DNA from: Leptotrichia sp. oral taxon 847
Lineage (GTDB): Bacteria; Fusobacteriota; Fusobacteriia; Fusobacteriales; Leptotrichiaceae
Direction of reading: 5' to 3'
Length of the DNA: 64,000 nucleotides
NCBI RefSeq assembly: GCF_001553645.1
Contig: NZ_CP014231.1
Coordinates: 372,001-436,000 of the forward strand
The position numbers and the translations under genes were made by a program. Positions within the stretch are counted from its first letter, which is position 1. Each line of letters begins with the position of its first letter. Under the pieces are notes generated by a model. It worked only from the letters and a program-made list of their open reading frames with translations. It was not told the DNA's origin and made no database searches. Shown here one piece after another: positions 56,143 through 64,000 of this stretch.

Positions 56143-58713
56143 ATGGAGCAAAAGTTTACGCAAAAAAGTATGAGTGCTATATCGGAAGCACACAACTTTG
56201 CGATTAGATATAAACATTCCGATATGAAAACGGAACATTTGCTACTTGCATTAATTGGTCAAATGGATGGACTTATTCCAAATATTTTACAAAAGATGGG
56301 AATTAATACGACCGAATTGACTAAAAAGCTTGAGGCAAAACTTAACAATATGCCAAAAATTGAAGGTGGAGTTGGTGAAGTAAGACCAAACGCTGAAATG
56401 AACAGAGTAATTGTAGGAGCTGAAGATTATGCTAAAAAAATGGGTGACACTTATATCAGTACAGAGCATCTGTTTTTAGCAGCTTTTGACAATAACTCCT
56501 TTTTGAAAGAAAACGGCATTAATAAAAAACAATTTGAAAATGTTTTAAATGAGATGAGAGGAGGTAGAACCGTTATGACAGATAATCCTGAAAGCACATA
56601 CGAAGCATTGGACAAATTTGGTAAAGACTTAGTTGAAATGGCAAGAAAAGGTAAACTTGATCCAATAATTGGAAGAGACCAGGAAATTCGTCGTGCAATC
56701 CAGATTTTATCGAGAAGAAATAAAAATAATCCAATTTTGATTGGAGAACCAGGAGTTGGAAAAACAGCCATTGCAGAAGGAATCGCTCAGAGAATTTTAA
56801 AGGGCGATGTACCTGAAAACTTAAAGGACAAAACGATTTTTTCACTTGATATGGGAGCGTTAGTCGCAGGAGCAAAATACCGTGGAGAATTTGAAGAAAG
56901 ATTAAAAGCGGTTCTTGAACAAATTGAAAAAAGTGAAGGAAGAATAATTTTATTTATAGATGAAGTTCATAATATCGTGGGAGCTGGAAAAACTGAAGGT
57001 TCAATGGACGCAGGTAACCTTTTAAAACCAATGCTTGCTCGTGGAGAAGTAAAAGTAATTGGTGCGACAACTATTGATGAATACAGAAAATATATAGAAA
57101 AAGATGCAGCACTTGAACGTAGATTTCAGCCAGTAATGGTTAATGAACCAACTATTGAAGATACAATTTCAATTTTACGTGGATTGAAAGAAAAATTTGA
57201 AATTTTTCACGGAATTAGAATTACAGATAATGCGATAGTTACCGCAGCTACAATGAGTGACAGATACATAAATGACAGATTTTTACCTGACAAGGCGATT
57301 GACTTAATCGACGAAGCCGCAGCAAAAGTAAAGACTGAAATTAATTCAATGCCTGTGGAACTTGACGAAATTACAAGAAGATTAATGCAACTTGAAATTG
57401 AAAAAGTAGCACTTACAAAAGAAACTGACAAAGCTTCTAAAGAAAGATTAGTTACGCTTGAAAAAGAAATCGCTGAATTAAAAGAAGAAGAAACTCAACT
57501 AAAATCTCAGTGGGAAAAAGAAAAAGAAGAAGCAGGAAAAGTTGCTAAAATTAATGAAGAAATTGAAAAAGTAAAATTACAAATTGAACAGGCTCAAAGA
57601 AAAAATGACTATAATAAACTTGCAGAATTGCAATACGGAAAGCTGCCTGAACTAGAAAAACAAAAACAAGCTGAAGAAGAAAAAGCTGAAAGTAAATCTG
57701 GCGTAGCAGGAAAATTATTAAAACAAGAGATCGACAGCGAAGAAATTGCCGAAGTTGTTGGAAAATGGACAGGTATTCCAGTTGCAAAATTACTACAAGG
57801 TGAAAGAGAAAAAATATTACACCTTGCGGATCACATAAAAGAACGTGTAATTGGACAAGACGAAGCTATAAAGACAATAAGCGACACAATTATAAGAGCT
57901 CGTGCCGGATTAAAAGATCCAAATAGACCTATTGGTTCATTTATATTCTTAGGACCAACTGGTGTGGGAAAAACTTATTTGACTAAGACACTAGCATTTA
58001 ATCTGTTTGATGATGAAGATAATATTGTAAGAATTGATATGTCGGAATATATGGATAAATTTAGCGTCACAAGACTTATAGGAGCGCCTCCAGGATATGT
58101 AGGTTACGAAGAAGGTGGACAACTAACTGAAGCTGTCAGAAGAAAACCTTATTCCGTAATATTATTTGACGAAATAGAAAAAGCACACCCAGATGTGTTT
58201 AATGTGCTATTGCAACTTCTTGATGATGGAAGACTTACCGATGGAAAAGGTAAAATGGTAGATTTCAAGAATACAATTGTAATTATGACTTCAAATATTG
58301 GAAGTGAAATCATTTTAAATGATCCTATGGTGTCAGAACCAACAAAAGAAGCTGTTTTAGACGAAATGAAACATAGATTTAAACCAGAATTTTTAAACAG
58401 AATTGACGATATTATTGTATTTAAGGCATTAGGAAAAGATAGTATCAAAAATATCGTAAATCTTATTTTAGATGGTATCAACGAAAGATTGAAAGAACAA
58501 TACATCAAAGTAGAATTTACCGACAAAGCGTTGGATTACATTGTAAACGAAGCATATGATCCAGCTTACGGTGCAAGACCACTAAAACGTTTTGTACAAA
58601 AAGATATAGAAACTAATTTATCTAAGATGATTTTAGGTGGCGAAGTTCCTGAAAATAGTGTCGTTAAGGTTGATAGTGACGGTAAGGATTTGATTTATAA
58701 AGTAGAAAAATAA
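56143..58713 (+). CDS. clpB: Chaperone ClpB (Hsp100 disaggregase)
   Basis: This 856-residue AAA+ hexamer extracts proteins from aggregates with DnaK. The N-domain ([20 protein letters not shown]) leads to AAA-1 with Walker A GEPGVGKT at 201-208 and the pore loop [12 protein letters not shown]. The long middle coiled-coil domain (about 400-530) is that of ClpB. AAA-2 has GPTGVGKT at 604-611, pore loop [20 protein letters not shown] and [16 protein letters not shown]. No ClpP-binding loop was seen. ATG 56143 is chosen because AAAGGTG precedes it; the frame extends 18 codons upstream into the operator. A CIRCE-like site controls it. Confidence 0.97.
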   Translation: MEQKFTQKSMSAISEAHNFAIRYKHSDMKTEHLLLALIGQMDGLIPNILQKMGINTTELTKKLEAKLNNMPKIEGGVGEVRPNAEMNRVIVGAEDYAKKMGDTYISTEHLFLAAFDNNSFLKENGINKKQFENVLNEMRGGRTVMTDNPESTYEALDKFGKDLVEMARKGKLDPIIGRDQEIRRAIQILSRRNKNNPILIGEPGVGKTAIAEGIAQRILKGDVPENLKDKTIFSLDMGALVAGAKYRGEFEERLKAVLEQIEKSEGRIILFIDEVHNIVGAGKTEGSMDAGNLLKPMLARGEVKVIGATTIDEYRKYIEKDAALERRFQPVMVNEPTIEDTISILRGLKEKFEIFHGIRITDNAIVTAATMSDRYINDRFLPDKAIDLIDEAAAKVKTEINSMPVELDEITRRLMQLEIEKVALTKETDKASKERLVTLEKEIAELKEEETQLKSQWEKEKEEAGKVAKINEEIEKVKLQIEQAQRKNDYNKLAELQYGKLPELEKQKQAEEEKAESKSGVAGKLLKQEIDSEEIAEVVGKWTGIPVAKLLQGEREKILHLADHIKERVIGQDEAIKTISDTIIRARAGLKDPNRPIGSFIFLGPTGVGKTYLTKTLAFNLFDDEDNIVRIDMSEYMDKFSVTRLIGAPPGYVGYEEGGQLTEAVRRKPYSVILFDEIEKAHPDVFNVLLQLLDDGRLTDGKGKMVDFKNTIVIMTSNIGSEIILNDPMVSEPTKEAVLDEMKHRFKPEFLNRIDDIIVFKALGKDSIKNIVNLILDGINERLKEQYIKVEFTDKALDYIVNEAYDPAYGARPLKRFVQKDIETNLSKMILGGEVPENSVVKVDSDGKDLIYKVEK

Positions 58714-58750
58714 ATTTGTTAATAAGTAAGTTTTTCTAAAAATAGAAAAA

Positions 58751-58778
58751 GAAGTATCAGAAATGGTACTTCTTTTTT
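58751..58778 (+). terminator. Terminator of clpB
   Basis: GAAGTATC (58751-58758) and GGTACTTC (58765-58772) pair with one wobble, followed by six T. A second hairpin, GGCTTCTTGG (58830-58839) with CCAAGAAGTC (58847-58856) and TTTTATT, lies between the convergent clpB and gltD and may act in both directions. Confidence 0.85.
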
Positions 58779-58861
58779 GATTAATAATGTGATCTATTCT
58801 AAATAAATAAAATTGCGGACATTTTACAAGGCTTCTTGGAAAAAATCCAAGAAGTCTTTTA

Positions 58862-60310
58862 TTATCTATTTTTTCTCAAATATTCATGAATAGCCTTTGC
58901 AGCATTTCTACCTTCACTAATTGCCCAGACAACAAGTGATTGCCCTCGTCTCACATCTCCTGCAGCAAAATATTTTTCTTGAGAAGTTTGGTGGTCGATT
59001 ACATTTGCACTAACATTTCCACGCCCATCTAATTCAACTTTTGAATTTTCCAAAAGCCCTTCAAAGTATGGATGTAAAAATCCGATTGCTAAAAAGACAA
59101 AATCAACTTTCATTATTTCTTCAGAACCTTCAATTTCTCTAAATCCAAGTCTTCCATCTTCATTTACAAAACTTTCAACTTTTGCAATTTTTACTCCACA
59201 TAAATTTCCATTTTCATCTTTTATAAATTCTTTTGTTGTAACATTCCATTCTCTTGGGTCATTTCCATAAACTTCTGTTGCTTCCTTATGAGAAGTCGAA
59301 GTTTTTAGATACATTGGAAATTGTGGCCAAGGATTTTTTGATGTACGAGTTTCAGATGGCTTATTTAAAATTTCAATTTGTTTTACACTTGCAGCACCTT
59401 GTCTTACAGATGTTCCAACACAGTCAGAACCAGTATCTCCACCACCGATTACAAGTACATTTTTACCTTTCACATCAATTTCTTCGTTATACAAAGGAAT
59501 ATTGTTTACTTTTCTATTTTGCTGAGTCAAAAAGTCCATTGCAAAATAAACGCCTTTTGCTTCTCTTCCTTTAATATTTAAATCTCTAGCTTGTTTTGAA
59601 CCACAAGCCATAAGAATTATATCAAACTCTTTTTCTAATTTTTCGTTAGAAATATCTTTTCCAGCTTCAGTGTTGTAAATAAACTTAACACCTTCTTCTT
59701 CCATAAGTTTTACTCTTCTGTCAATTATTTTCTTGTCAAGCTTAAAATCAGGAATTCCAAGTGCAAGTAATCCTCCAGCTCTTTCACTTTTTTCGTAAAC
59801 TGTCACATTGTACCCAAATCTATTTAAAGTTTGAGCGGCAGCAAGTCCAGATGGCCCACTTCCAATTACTGCAATTTTTTTGTCAAATCTTTTTTTCGGA
59901 GTTTTTGGTTTTACCCAGCCATTCTCCCATCCTTTTTCAATAAGGGCAAGTTCAATATTTTTAGTAGTTACAGGCTTATCATTTTTTCCTAAAGTACAAC
60001 TTCCTTCACAAAGTGCTGGACAAATTCGCCCAGTAAATTCTGGAAATGGATTTGTTGACAAAAGCAAGTCCAGAGCCTTTTTCCATTCTCCATTATAGAC
60101 TAGATCCTGCCATTCAGGACAGTGGTTATCTACAGGACAGGCCCAGTGGCAAAAAGGAACTCCGCAGTCCATACATCTAGCCGCTTGTGTTTTTATATAT
60201 TCATCGTTTAAAGGGACATCAATTTCATTAAAATCTTTAATTCTGTCAGAAATTTCCCTAATTTTTTTTTCTTCTCTATGTATTTCTAAAAATCCACCTA
60301 GTTTTCCCAT
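58862..60310 (-). CDS. gltD: Glutamate synthase, small subunit
   Basis: This 482-residue flavoprotein passes electrons from NADPH to GltB. The N-terminal Fe-S region has CMDCGVPFCHWACPVDNHCP (about 47-66) and a second Cys group in GRICPALCEGSCTLG. The FAD-binding motif is VIGSGPSGLAAAQTL (near 150) and the NADPH-binding motif is VLVIGGGDTGSDCVGTS (near 290). The C-terminus has FAAGDVRRGQSLVVWAISEG. Its ATG lies 2 bp after the gltB stop, and the ribosome-binding site GAGGTGAGG overlaps the end of gltB, so the subunits are coupled. Confidence 0.96.
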   Translation of the reverse strand: MGKLGGFLEIHREEKKIREISDRIKDFNEIDVPLNDEYIKTQAARCMDCGVPFCHWACPVDNHCPEWQDLVYNGEWKKALDLLLSTNPFPEFTGRICPALCEGSCTLGKNDKPVTTKNIELALIEKGWENGWVKPKTPKKRFDKKIAVIGSGPSGLAAAQTLNRFGYNVTVYEKSERAGGLLALGIPDFKLDKKIIDRRVKLMEEEGVKFIYNTEAGKDISNEKLEKEFDIILMACGSKQARDLNIKGREAKGVYFAMDFLTQQNRKVNNIPLYNEEIDVKGKNVLVIGGGDTGSDCVGTSVRQGAASVKQIEILNKPSETRTSKNPWPQFPMYLKTSTSHKEATEVYGNDPREWNVTTKEFIKDENGNLCGVKIAKVESFVNEDGRLGFREIEGSEEIMKVDFVFLAIGFLHPYFEGLLENSKVELDGRGNVSANVIDHQTSQEKYFAAGDVRRGQSLVVWAISEGRNAAKAIHEYLRKNR

Positions 60311-60312
60311 TT

Positions 60313-63300
60313 TTAAGCCTCACCTCTCTCAAATATTTCTTTAAATTCAGGTGCAATAACAACTTTAAAGTTTTGTTTTTCAACTTCCCAATTGTTTAAA
60401 ATTTCCTTTGCAACGACACTTCCTGTATAATTAAAGTGCTTTTCCACATAAGTTTTTATTTCATTTTCGTAAACTTCATTAAGTTCGTCAAAATTGACCA
60501 TTTCTTTATTCAAATTTTTCTCAAAATTGTTGTTTTTATCATAAACATAAGCAATTCCACCGCTCATACCAGCGGCAAAGTTTTTACCAGTTTCTCCTAA
60601 AATAACAGCACGTCCACCAGTCATGTATTCACAACCGTGATCTCCAACACCTTCTACAACAGCAATTGCTCCAGAGTTTCTAACACAGAATCTTTCTCCA
60701 ACAACTCCGTTTAAATAAGCTTCTCCTCTGATTGCACCGTATAAAATGGCATTTCCTCCAATTATATTTTCATCTGCTTCGTATTTAGAAACTTCGGGTT
60801 TTTTAATAATAATTTTTGCTCCAAACAGTCCTTTTCCGATGTAATCGTTTGATTGTCCAGTCAAGTTATAAGTTATACCTTTTGCTCCAAACACCCCAAA
60901 ACTTTGTCCACCAATTCCTTCTAAGTTTAACGTAATTGTGTCATCTTCAAGAGTGTATCCACCAAATGTTCTAGCAACTTCTCCACTTAACATAGCTCCA
61001 AAACTTCTGTCAAAGTTTTCAATTTTTTCATTAATTACAGTTTTTTGAACATTATTTTTATCGCTTTCAAAAGTTGCTTTAGCAAGCTTAATTAATTTTC
61101 TGTCAATTATATTTTCCATTTTAAAGTCTTGATTTTGAGTTTTTACATTTGGACTGTCGCTATTTTTGTCAGTATAAAGGATTTTTCCTAAGTTTACATT
61201 TTTAACTTTTTCCAAGTTTGAAACTTTGTTAACTTCTAAAAATTCATCAGCTTTTCCAATTAATTCATCAAGTTTTGTAACTCCAAGTTCAGCCATAATT
61301 TCTCTTGCTTCTTGTGAGATAAATCTAAAGTATCTGATAATATTTTCATATTGTCCAGTAAATTTCTTACGAAGTTCTTCAGACTGAGTTGCAACTCCAA
61401 CTGGACACATATTTGTGTGGCATTTTCTCATCATAATACATCCCAAAATTACAAGTGGCATTGTCGCAAATCCAAATTCTTCAGCTCCTAAAATCGCTCC
61501 AATTACTAAATCTCTACCAGTTTTTAATTTTCCATCAACTTGAAGAGTAACTCTGCTTCTCAATTTGTGTTCCTTTAAAATTTGGTGAGCTTCAGAAAGT
61601 CCTAATTCCCAAGGAAGTCCAGCATGTTTAATTGAAGATAGCGGTGATGCTCCAGTTCCTCCGTCATGTCCAGAGATTAAGATCATTTCAGATTTTGCTT
61701 TAGCAACTCCAGAGGCAACGACTCCAACTCCAGCTTCAGACACCAATTTAACACTAATTCTAGCTTTTTCATTTACATTTTTCAAGTCAAAAATTAGTTG
61801 TGCCAAATCTTCAATTGAATAAATATCGTGGTGTGGTGGCGGTGAAATCAAGCTAATTCCAGGCGTTGTATGACGAGTAGCTCCAATTTCTTTATTAACT
61901 TTAAATCCAGGCAGCTGTCCACCTTCTCCAGGTTTTGCCCCTTGAGCCATCTTAATTTGTAACTCATCGGCATTTACCAAGTAATCAGTTGTAACTCCAA
62001 ATCTTCCAGATGCAATTTGCTTTGTAGCACTTCTTCTGTTATCTAAAAATCTTTCAGGATTTTCTCCACCTTCCCCGCAGTTAGAACGACCACCAATTGT
62101 ATTTAAAGCTCTTGCAATCGCTTCATGAGCTTCCTTTGAAATTGACCCAAACGACATTGCTCCAGTAACAAATCGTTTCATAATTGCTTCAACTGGCTCA
62201 ACTTTGTCAATTGAAACAGGTTTTCTGTCAGAATGGAATTTTAACATTCCTCTTATTGTAAGCAAATGCTGACTTTGGTCGTTTACAATTTTTGCAAATT
62301 CCTTATAAGTGTTGTAATCATCTCTATTTGCGGCATCTTGAACTTTTGCAATCGCATCAGGAGTAAGAATTCTATTTGTTCCTTCTTTCATCCAAGAATA
62401 TTCTCCATCCACATAAAGTGTTTCAGTACCAAGATTTATCGAGTCAATTGCATCATCAAAGTTATTTAGCACTTCATCTTCCAATGTTTTAATTGTAAGT
62501 CCTTCGATTCTTGAAACAGTTCCTGTGAAATATTTTTTAACTAACTCAGTTGATAATCCAACAGCTTCAAAAATTTGTGCTCCTCTGTAACTGTCAACAG
62601 TTGAAATTCCCATTTTTGACATAGTTTTCAAGATTGATTTTTTCTGAGCTTTCAAATAGTTGTATTGCAAATCTTTTATTTCAGATTCATCGGCATTCAA
62701 ATAAAGTTTATTTTTTACCATATATTCAATTGAATCAAGTGCCAAGTAAGGATTAATCGCAGTTGCACCGTATCCAATCAGCAATGCAAAATGCATAATT
62801 TCCCTAGCTTCCCCAGTTTCCACTAAAATATCAATTTCATTTCGTTTTTTATTTCTAATTAAATAGTGATGAAGTCCAGCAACAGCAAGTAAAGCTGGAA
62901 TTGCCACATTTTCAGTATCAGCGTTTCTGTCAGATAAAATAATTGATTTTATGCCGCTATCAATCGCATCTTCAGCAAGCTTAAATATTTTATCCAGTCT
63001 TTCTTCCAAATTTTCAGTTGGCTTGAAAGTTATATCTAAAATAACAGGTTTTTTGCCATCTCTTTCATAATTTTTCAAAAATTCCATAGTCTTGTTGTCC
63101 ATAATTGGTGAATCCAAAACTACAGTTTCTCCAGCTTCAGGAACTTCTTCTAAAATATTTGCTTTTCTGTAAAGCTGAGTTCTAAGCGACATAACAAAAT
63201 TTTCTCTAATTGAGTCAATTGGAGGGTTTGTTACTTGTGCGAATAATTGTTTAAAGTAGCTGTAAAGCAATTTTGGCTTTTTGGAAAAAATAGAAAGTGC

Positions 63301-64000
63301 TGCGTCATTTCCCATTGAACCAAGCGGTTCTTTTCCAGTTATAGCCATTCTTGAAATCAAGATGTGCAAATCTTCCCTTGAATAGCTAAATAATTTTAAT
63401 TTGTTGTAAATGTCATCTAAATCGCTAGTTTTGTTATAGTTAAAATTAGCTTCCTTCATCAAATCATTTACATTTTTCTTATCTTTAATCAATTTTTTGA
63501 AATCTGTTCCATTTAAAACTTTTTCGTTAACTTCGTCATCGTTATACAATTTTTTCTCTTCCAGATCAATTACAAAAACTTTTCCAGGTTTAACTCTTCC
63601 ACTTTGGACAATATTTTCAGGTTTAATTGGCAAAGTTCCAACTTCAGAGCCAACTAACATCTGATTGTCATCAGTCAAAATATATCTAAGCGGTCTAAGC
63701 CCATTTCTATCAAGTTTTGCAACCAAATATCTAGCGTCAGTCATAATCATGGCCGCAGGTCCATCCCAAGGTTCCATTAATCCTGAATAATAGTCATAAA
63801 ACGCTTTTAAATCTTCAGATTTAGTATGATCCTTTTCCCAAGCCGCAGGAACTAAAATTGAAATCGCTTCCATCAAAGTTTTTCCAGAAAATACAAGAAG
63901 TTCAATAACGGCATCAAGATTAGCTGAATCCGACCACTCTTCATCATTTACAGGAAATAATTCTTTTATATCTTCATAATTAGGCGAAGATAGTGCAATT
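60313..64000 (-). CDS. gltB: Glutamate synthase, large subunit (5' end beyond window)
   Basis: About 1,229 codons are open from the window edge to the stop. The edge encodes YEDIKELFPVNDEEWSDSAN, which is the later part of the N-terminal class II amidotransferase domain, so the start is outside; internal Met codons near 63876 are not the start. Following parts are the central domain, the FMN-binding synthase domain with GGRSNCGEGGENPERF and SGHDGGTGASPLSS, the 3Fe-4S cysteines in CIMMRKCHTNMCPVGVATQ, and the C-terminal GXGXG glycine-rich domain. GltB makes glutamate from 2-oxoglutarate and the amide nitrogen of glutamine. Operon order is gltB-gltD. Confidence 0.96.
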   Translation of the reverse strand, partial: IALSSPNYEDIKELFPVNDEEWSDSANLDAVIELLVFSGKTLMEAISILVPAAWEKDHTKSEDLKAFYDYYSGLMEPWDGPAAMIMTDARYLVAKLDRNGLRPLRYILTDDNQMLVGSEVGTLPIKPENIVQSGRVKPGKVFVIDLEEKKLYNDDEVNEKVLNGTDFKKLIKDKKNVNDLMKEANFNYNKTSDLDDIYNKLKLFSYSREDLHILISRMAITGKEPLGSMGNDAALSIFSKKPKLLYSYFKQLFAQVTNPPIDSIRENFVMSLRTQLYRKANILEEVPEAGETVVLDSPIMDNKTMEFLKNYERDGKKPVILDITFKPTENLEERLDKIFKLAEDAIDSGIKSIILSDRNADTENVAIPALLAVAGLHHYLIRNKKRNEIDILVETGEAREIMHFALLIGYGATAINPYLALDSIEYMVKNKLYLNADESEIKDLQYNYLKAQKKSILKTMSKMGISTVDSYRGAQIFEAVGLSTELVKKYFTGTVSRIEGLTIKTLEDEVLNNFDDAIDSINLGTETLYVDGEYSWMKEGTNRILTPDAIAKVQDAANRDDYNTYKEFAKIVNDQSQHLLTIRGMLKFHSDRKPVSIDKVEPVEAIMKRFVTGAMSFGSISKEAHEAIARALNTIGGRSNCGEGGENPERFLDNRRSATKQIASGRFGVTTDYLVNADELQIKMAQGAKPGEGGQLPGFKVNKEIGATRHTTPGISLISPPPHHDIYSIEDLAQLIFDLKNVNEKARISVKLVSEAGVGVVASGVAKAKSEMILISGHDGGTGASPLSSIKHAGLPWELGLSEAHQILKEHKLRSRVTLQVDGKLKTGRDLVIGAILGAEEFGFATMPLVILGCIMMRKCHTNMCPVGVATQSEELRKKFTGQYENIIRYFRFISQEAREIMAELGVTKLDELIGKADEFLEVNKVSNLEKVKNVNLGKILYTDKNSDSPNVKTQNQDFKMENIIDRKLIKLAKATFESDKNNVQKTVINEKIENFDRSFGAMLSGEVARTFGGYTLEDDTITLNLEGIGGQSFGVFGAKGITYNLTGQSNDYIGKGLFGAKIIIKKPEVSKYEADENIIGGNAILYGAIRGEAYLNGVVGERFCVRNSGAIAVVEGVGDHGCEYMTGGRAVILGETGKNFAAGMSGGIAYVYDKNNNFEKNLNKEMVNFDELNEVYENEIKTYVEKHFNYTGSVVAKEILNNWEVEKQNFKVVIAPEFKEIFERGEA

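Noticed and set aside
63873-63876. Internal Met codons as the start of gltB
   Set aside because: The frame continues without a stop to the window edge and encodes conserved GltB sequence upstream of these codons.

Overview
The window is strongly AT-rich and pairs low-GC Gram-positive-like housekeeping genes (rnmV, hrcA-type CIRCE control, malolactic enzyme) with a true outer-membrane secretion repertoire: a two-partner haemagglutinin system, and a type Va autotransporter carrying the N-terminal module typical of Fusobacteriota. Together these point to Leptotrichia or a close relative. The genus is an inference from gene content; no rRNA marker is present.

Layout. 1-4.3 kb: the 5' end of purL, an IS110-family element with an apparent bridge-RNA gene in its leader, and an orphan CdiA-CT-like toxin tail with its Imm49 immunity gene. 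4.3-16.8 kb: the two-partner system (tpsB, tpsA and a membrane protein), bracketed by two inverted copies of a 0.4-0.5 kb repeat. 16.8-19.8 kb: deoD, a 49-residue ORF, pepD and rnmV. 19.8-27.2 kb: a stretch of gene decay (interrupted metal-ABC permease, frameshifted lipoprotein, frameshifted mnmA, truncated rpiB, IS256-type remnant) around an intact malolactic enzyme and an AEC carrier. 27.3-32.3 kb: hpf, a GNAT gene, an EEP phosphohydrolase, deoC, and a Zn/Cd-type P-ATPase behind an ArsR-like operator. 32.4-38.7 kb: a 2,089-residue autotransporter. 39.2-51.1 kb: valS, a SWIM/SNF2 helicase, rimI, an enlarged lepB, rplS, a TtcA-like gene, a TPR gene and hom. 51.4-53.7 kb: two small exported proteins (one His/Cys-rich lipoprotein) and cobD. 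54.2-58.7 kb: a third repeat copy, an FtsZ-like protein with a non-canonical GTPase loop, a VOC protein and CIRCE-controlled clpB. 58.8-64 kb: gltD and gltB, the latter running off the end.

How the parts work together. tpsB should export tpsA. The orphan toxin/immunity pair and membrane ORF downstream look like the cassette zone of a contact-dependent competition locus. deoD and deoC are separate parts of deoxynucleoside salvage. gltB and gltD form NADPH-dependent glutamate synthase. Malolactic enzyme plus an AEC carrier could support malate uptake and decarboxylation.

The most unusual items are the FtsZ-like protein whose GGGTGTG loop is replaced without a length change, the MITE-like repeat family with terminal inverted repeats and exchanged hairpin tips, and the IS110 leader, where a promoter sits directly in front of a foldable RNA of about 165 nt.
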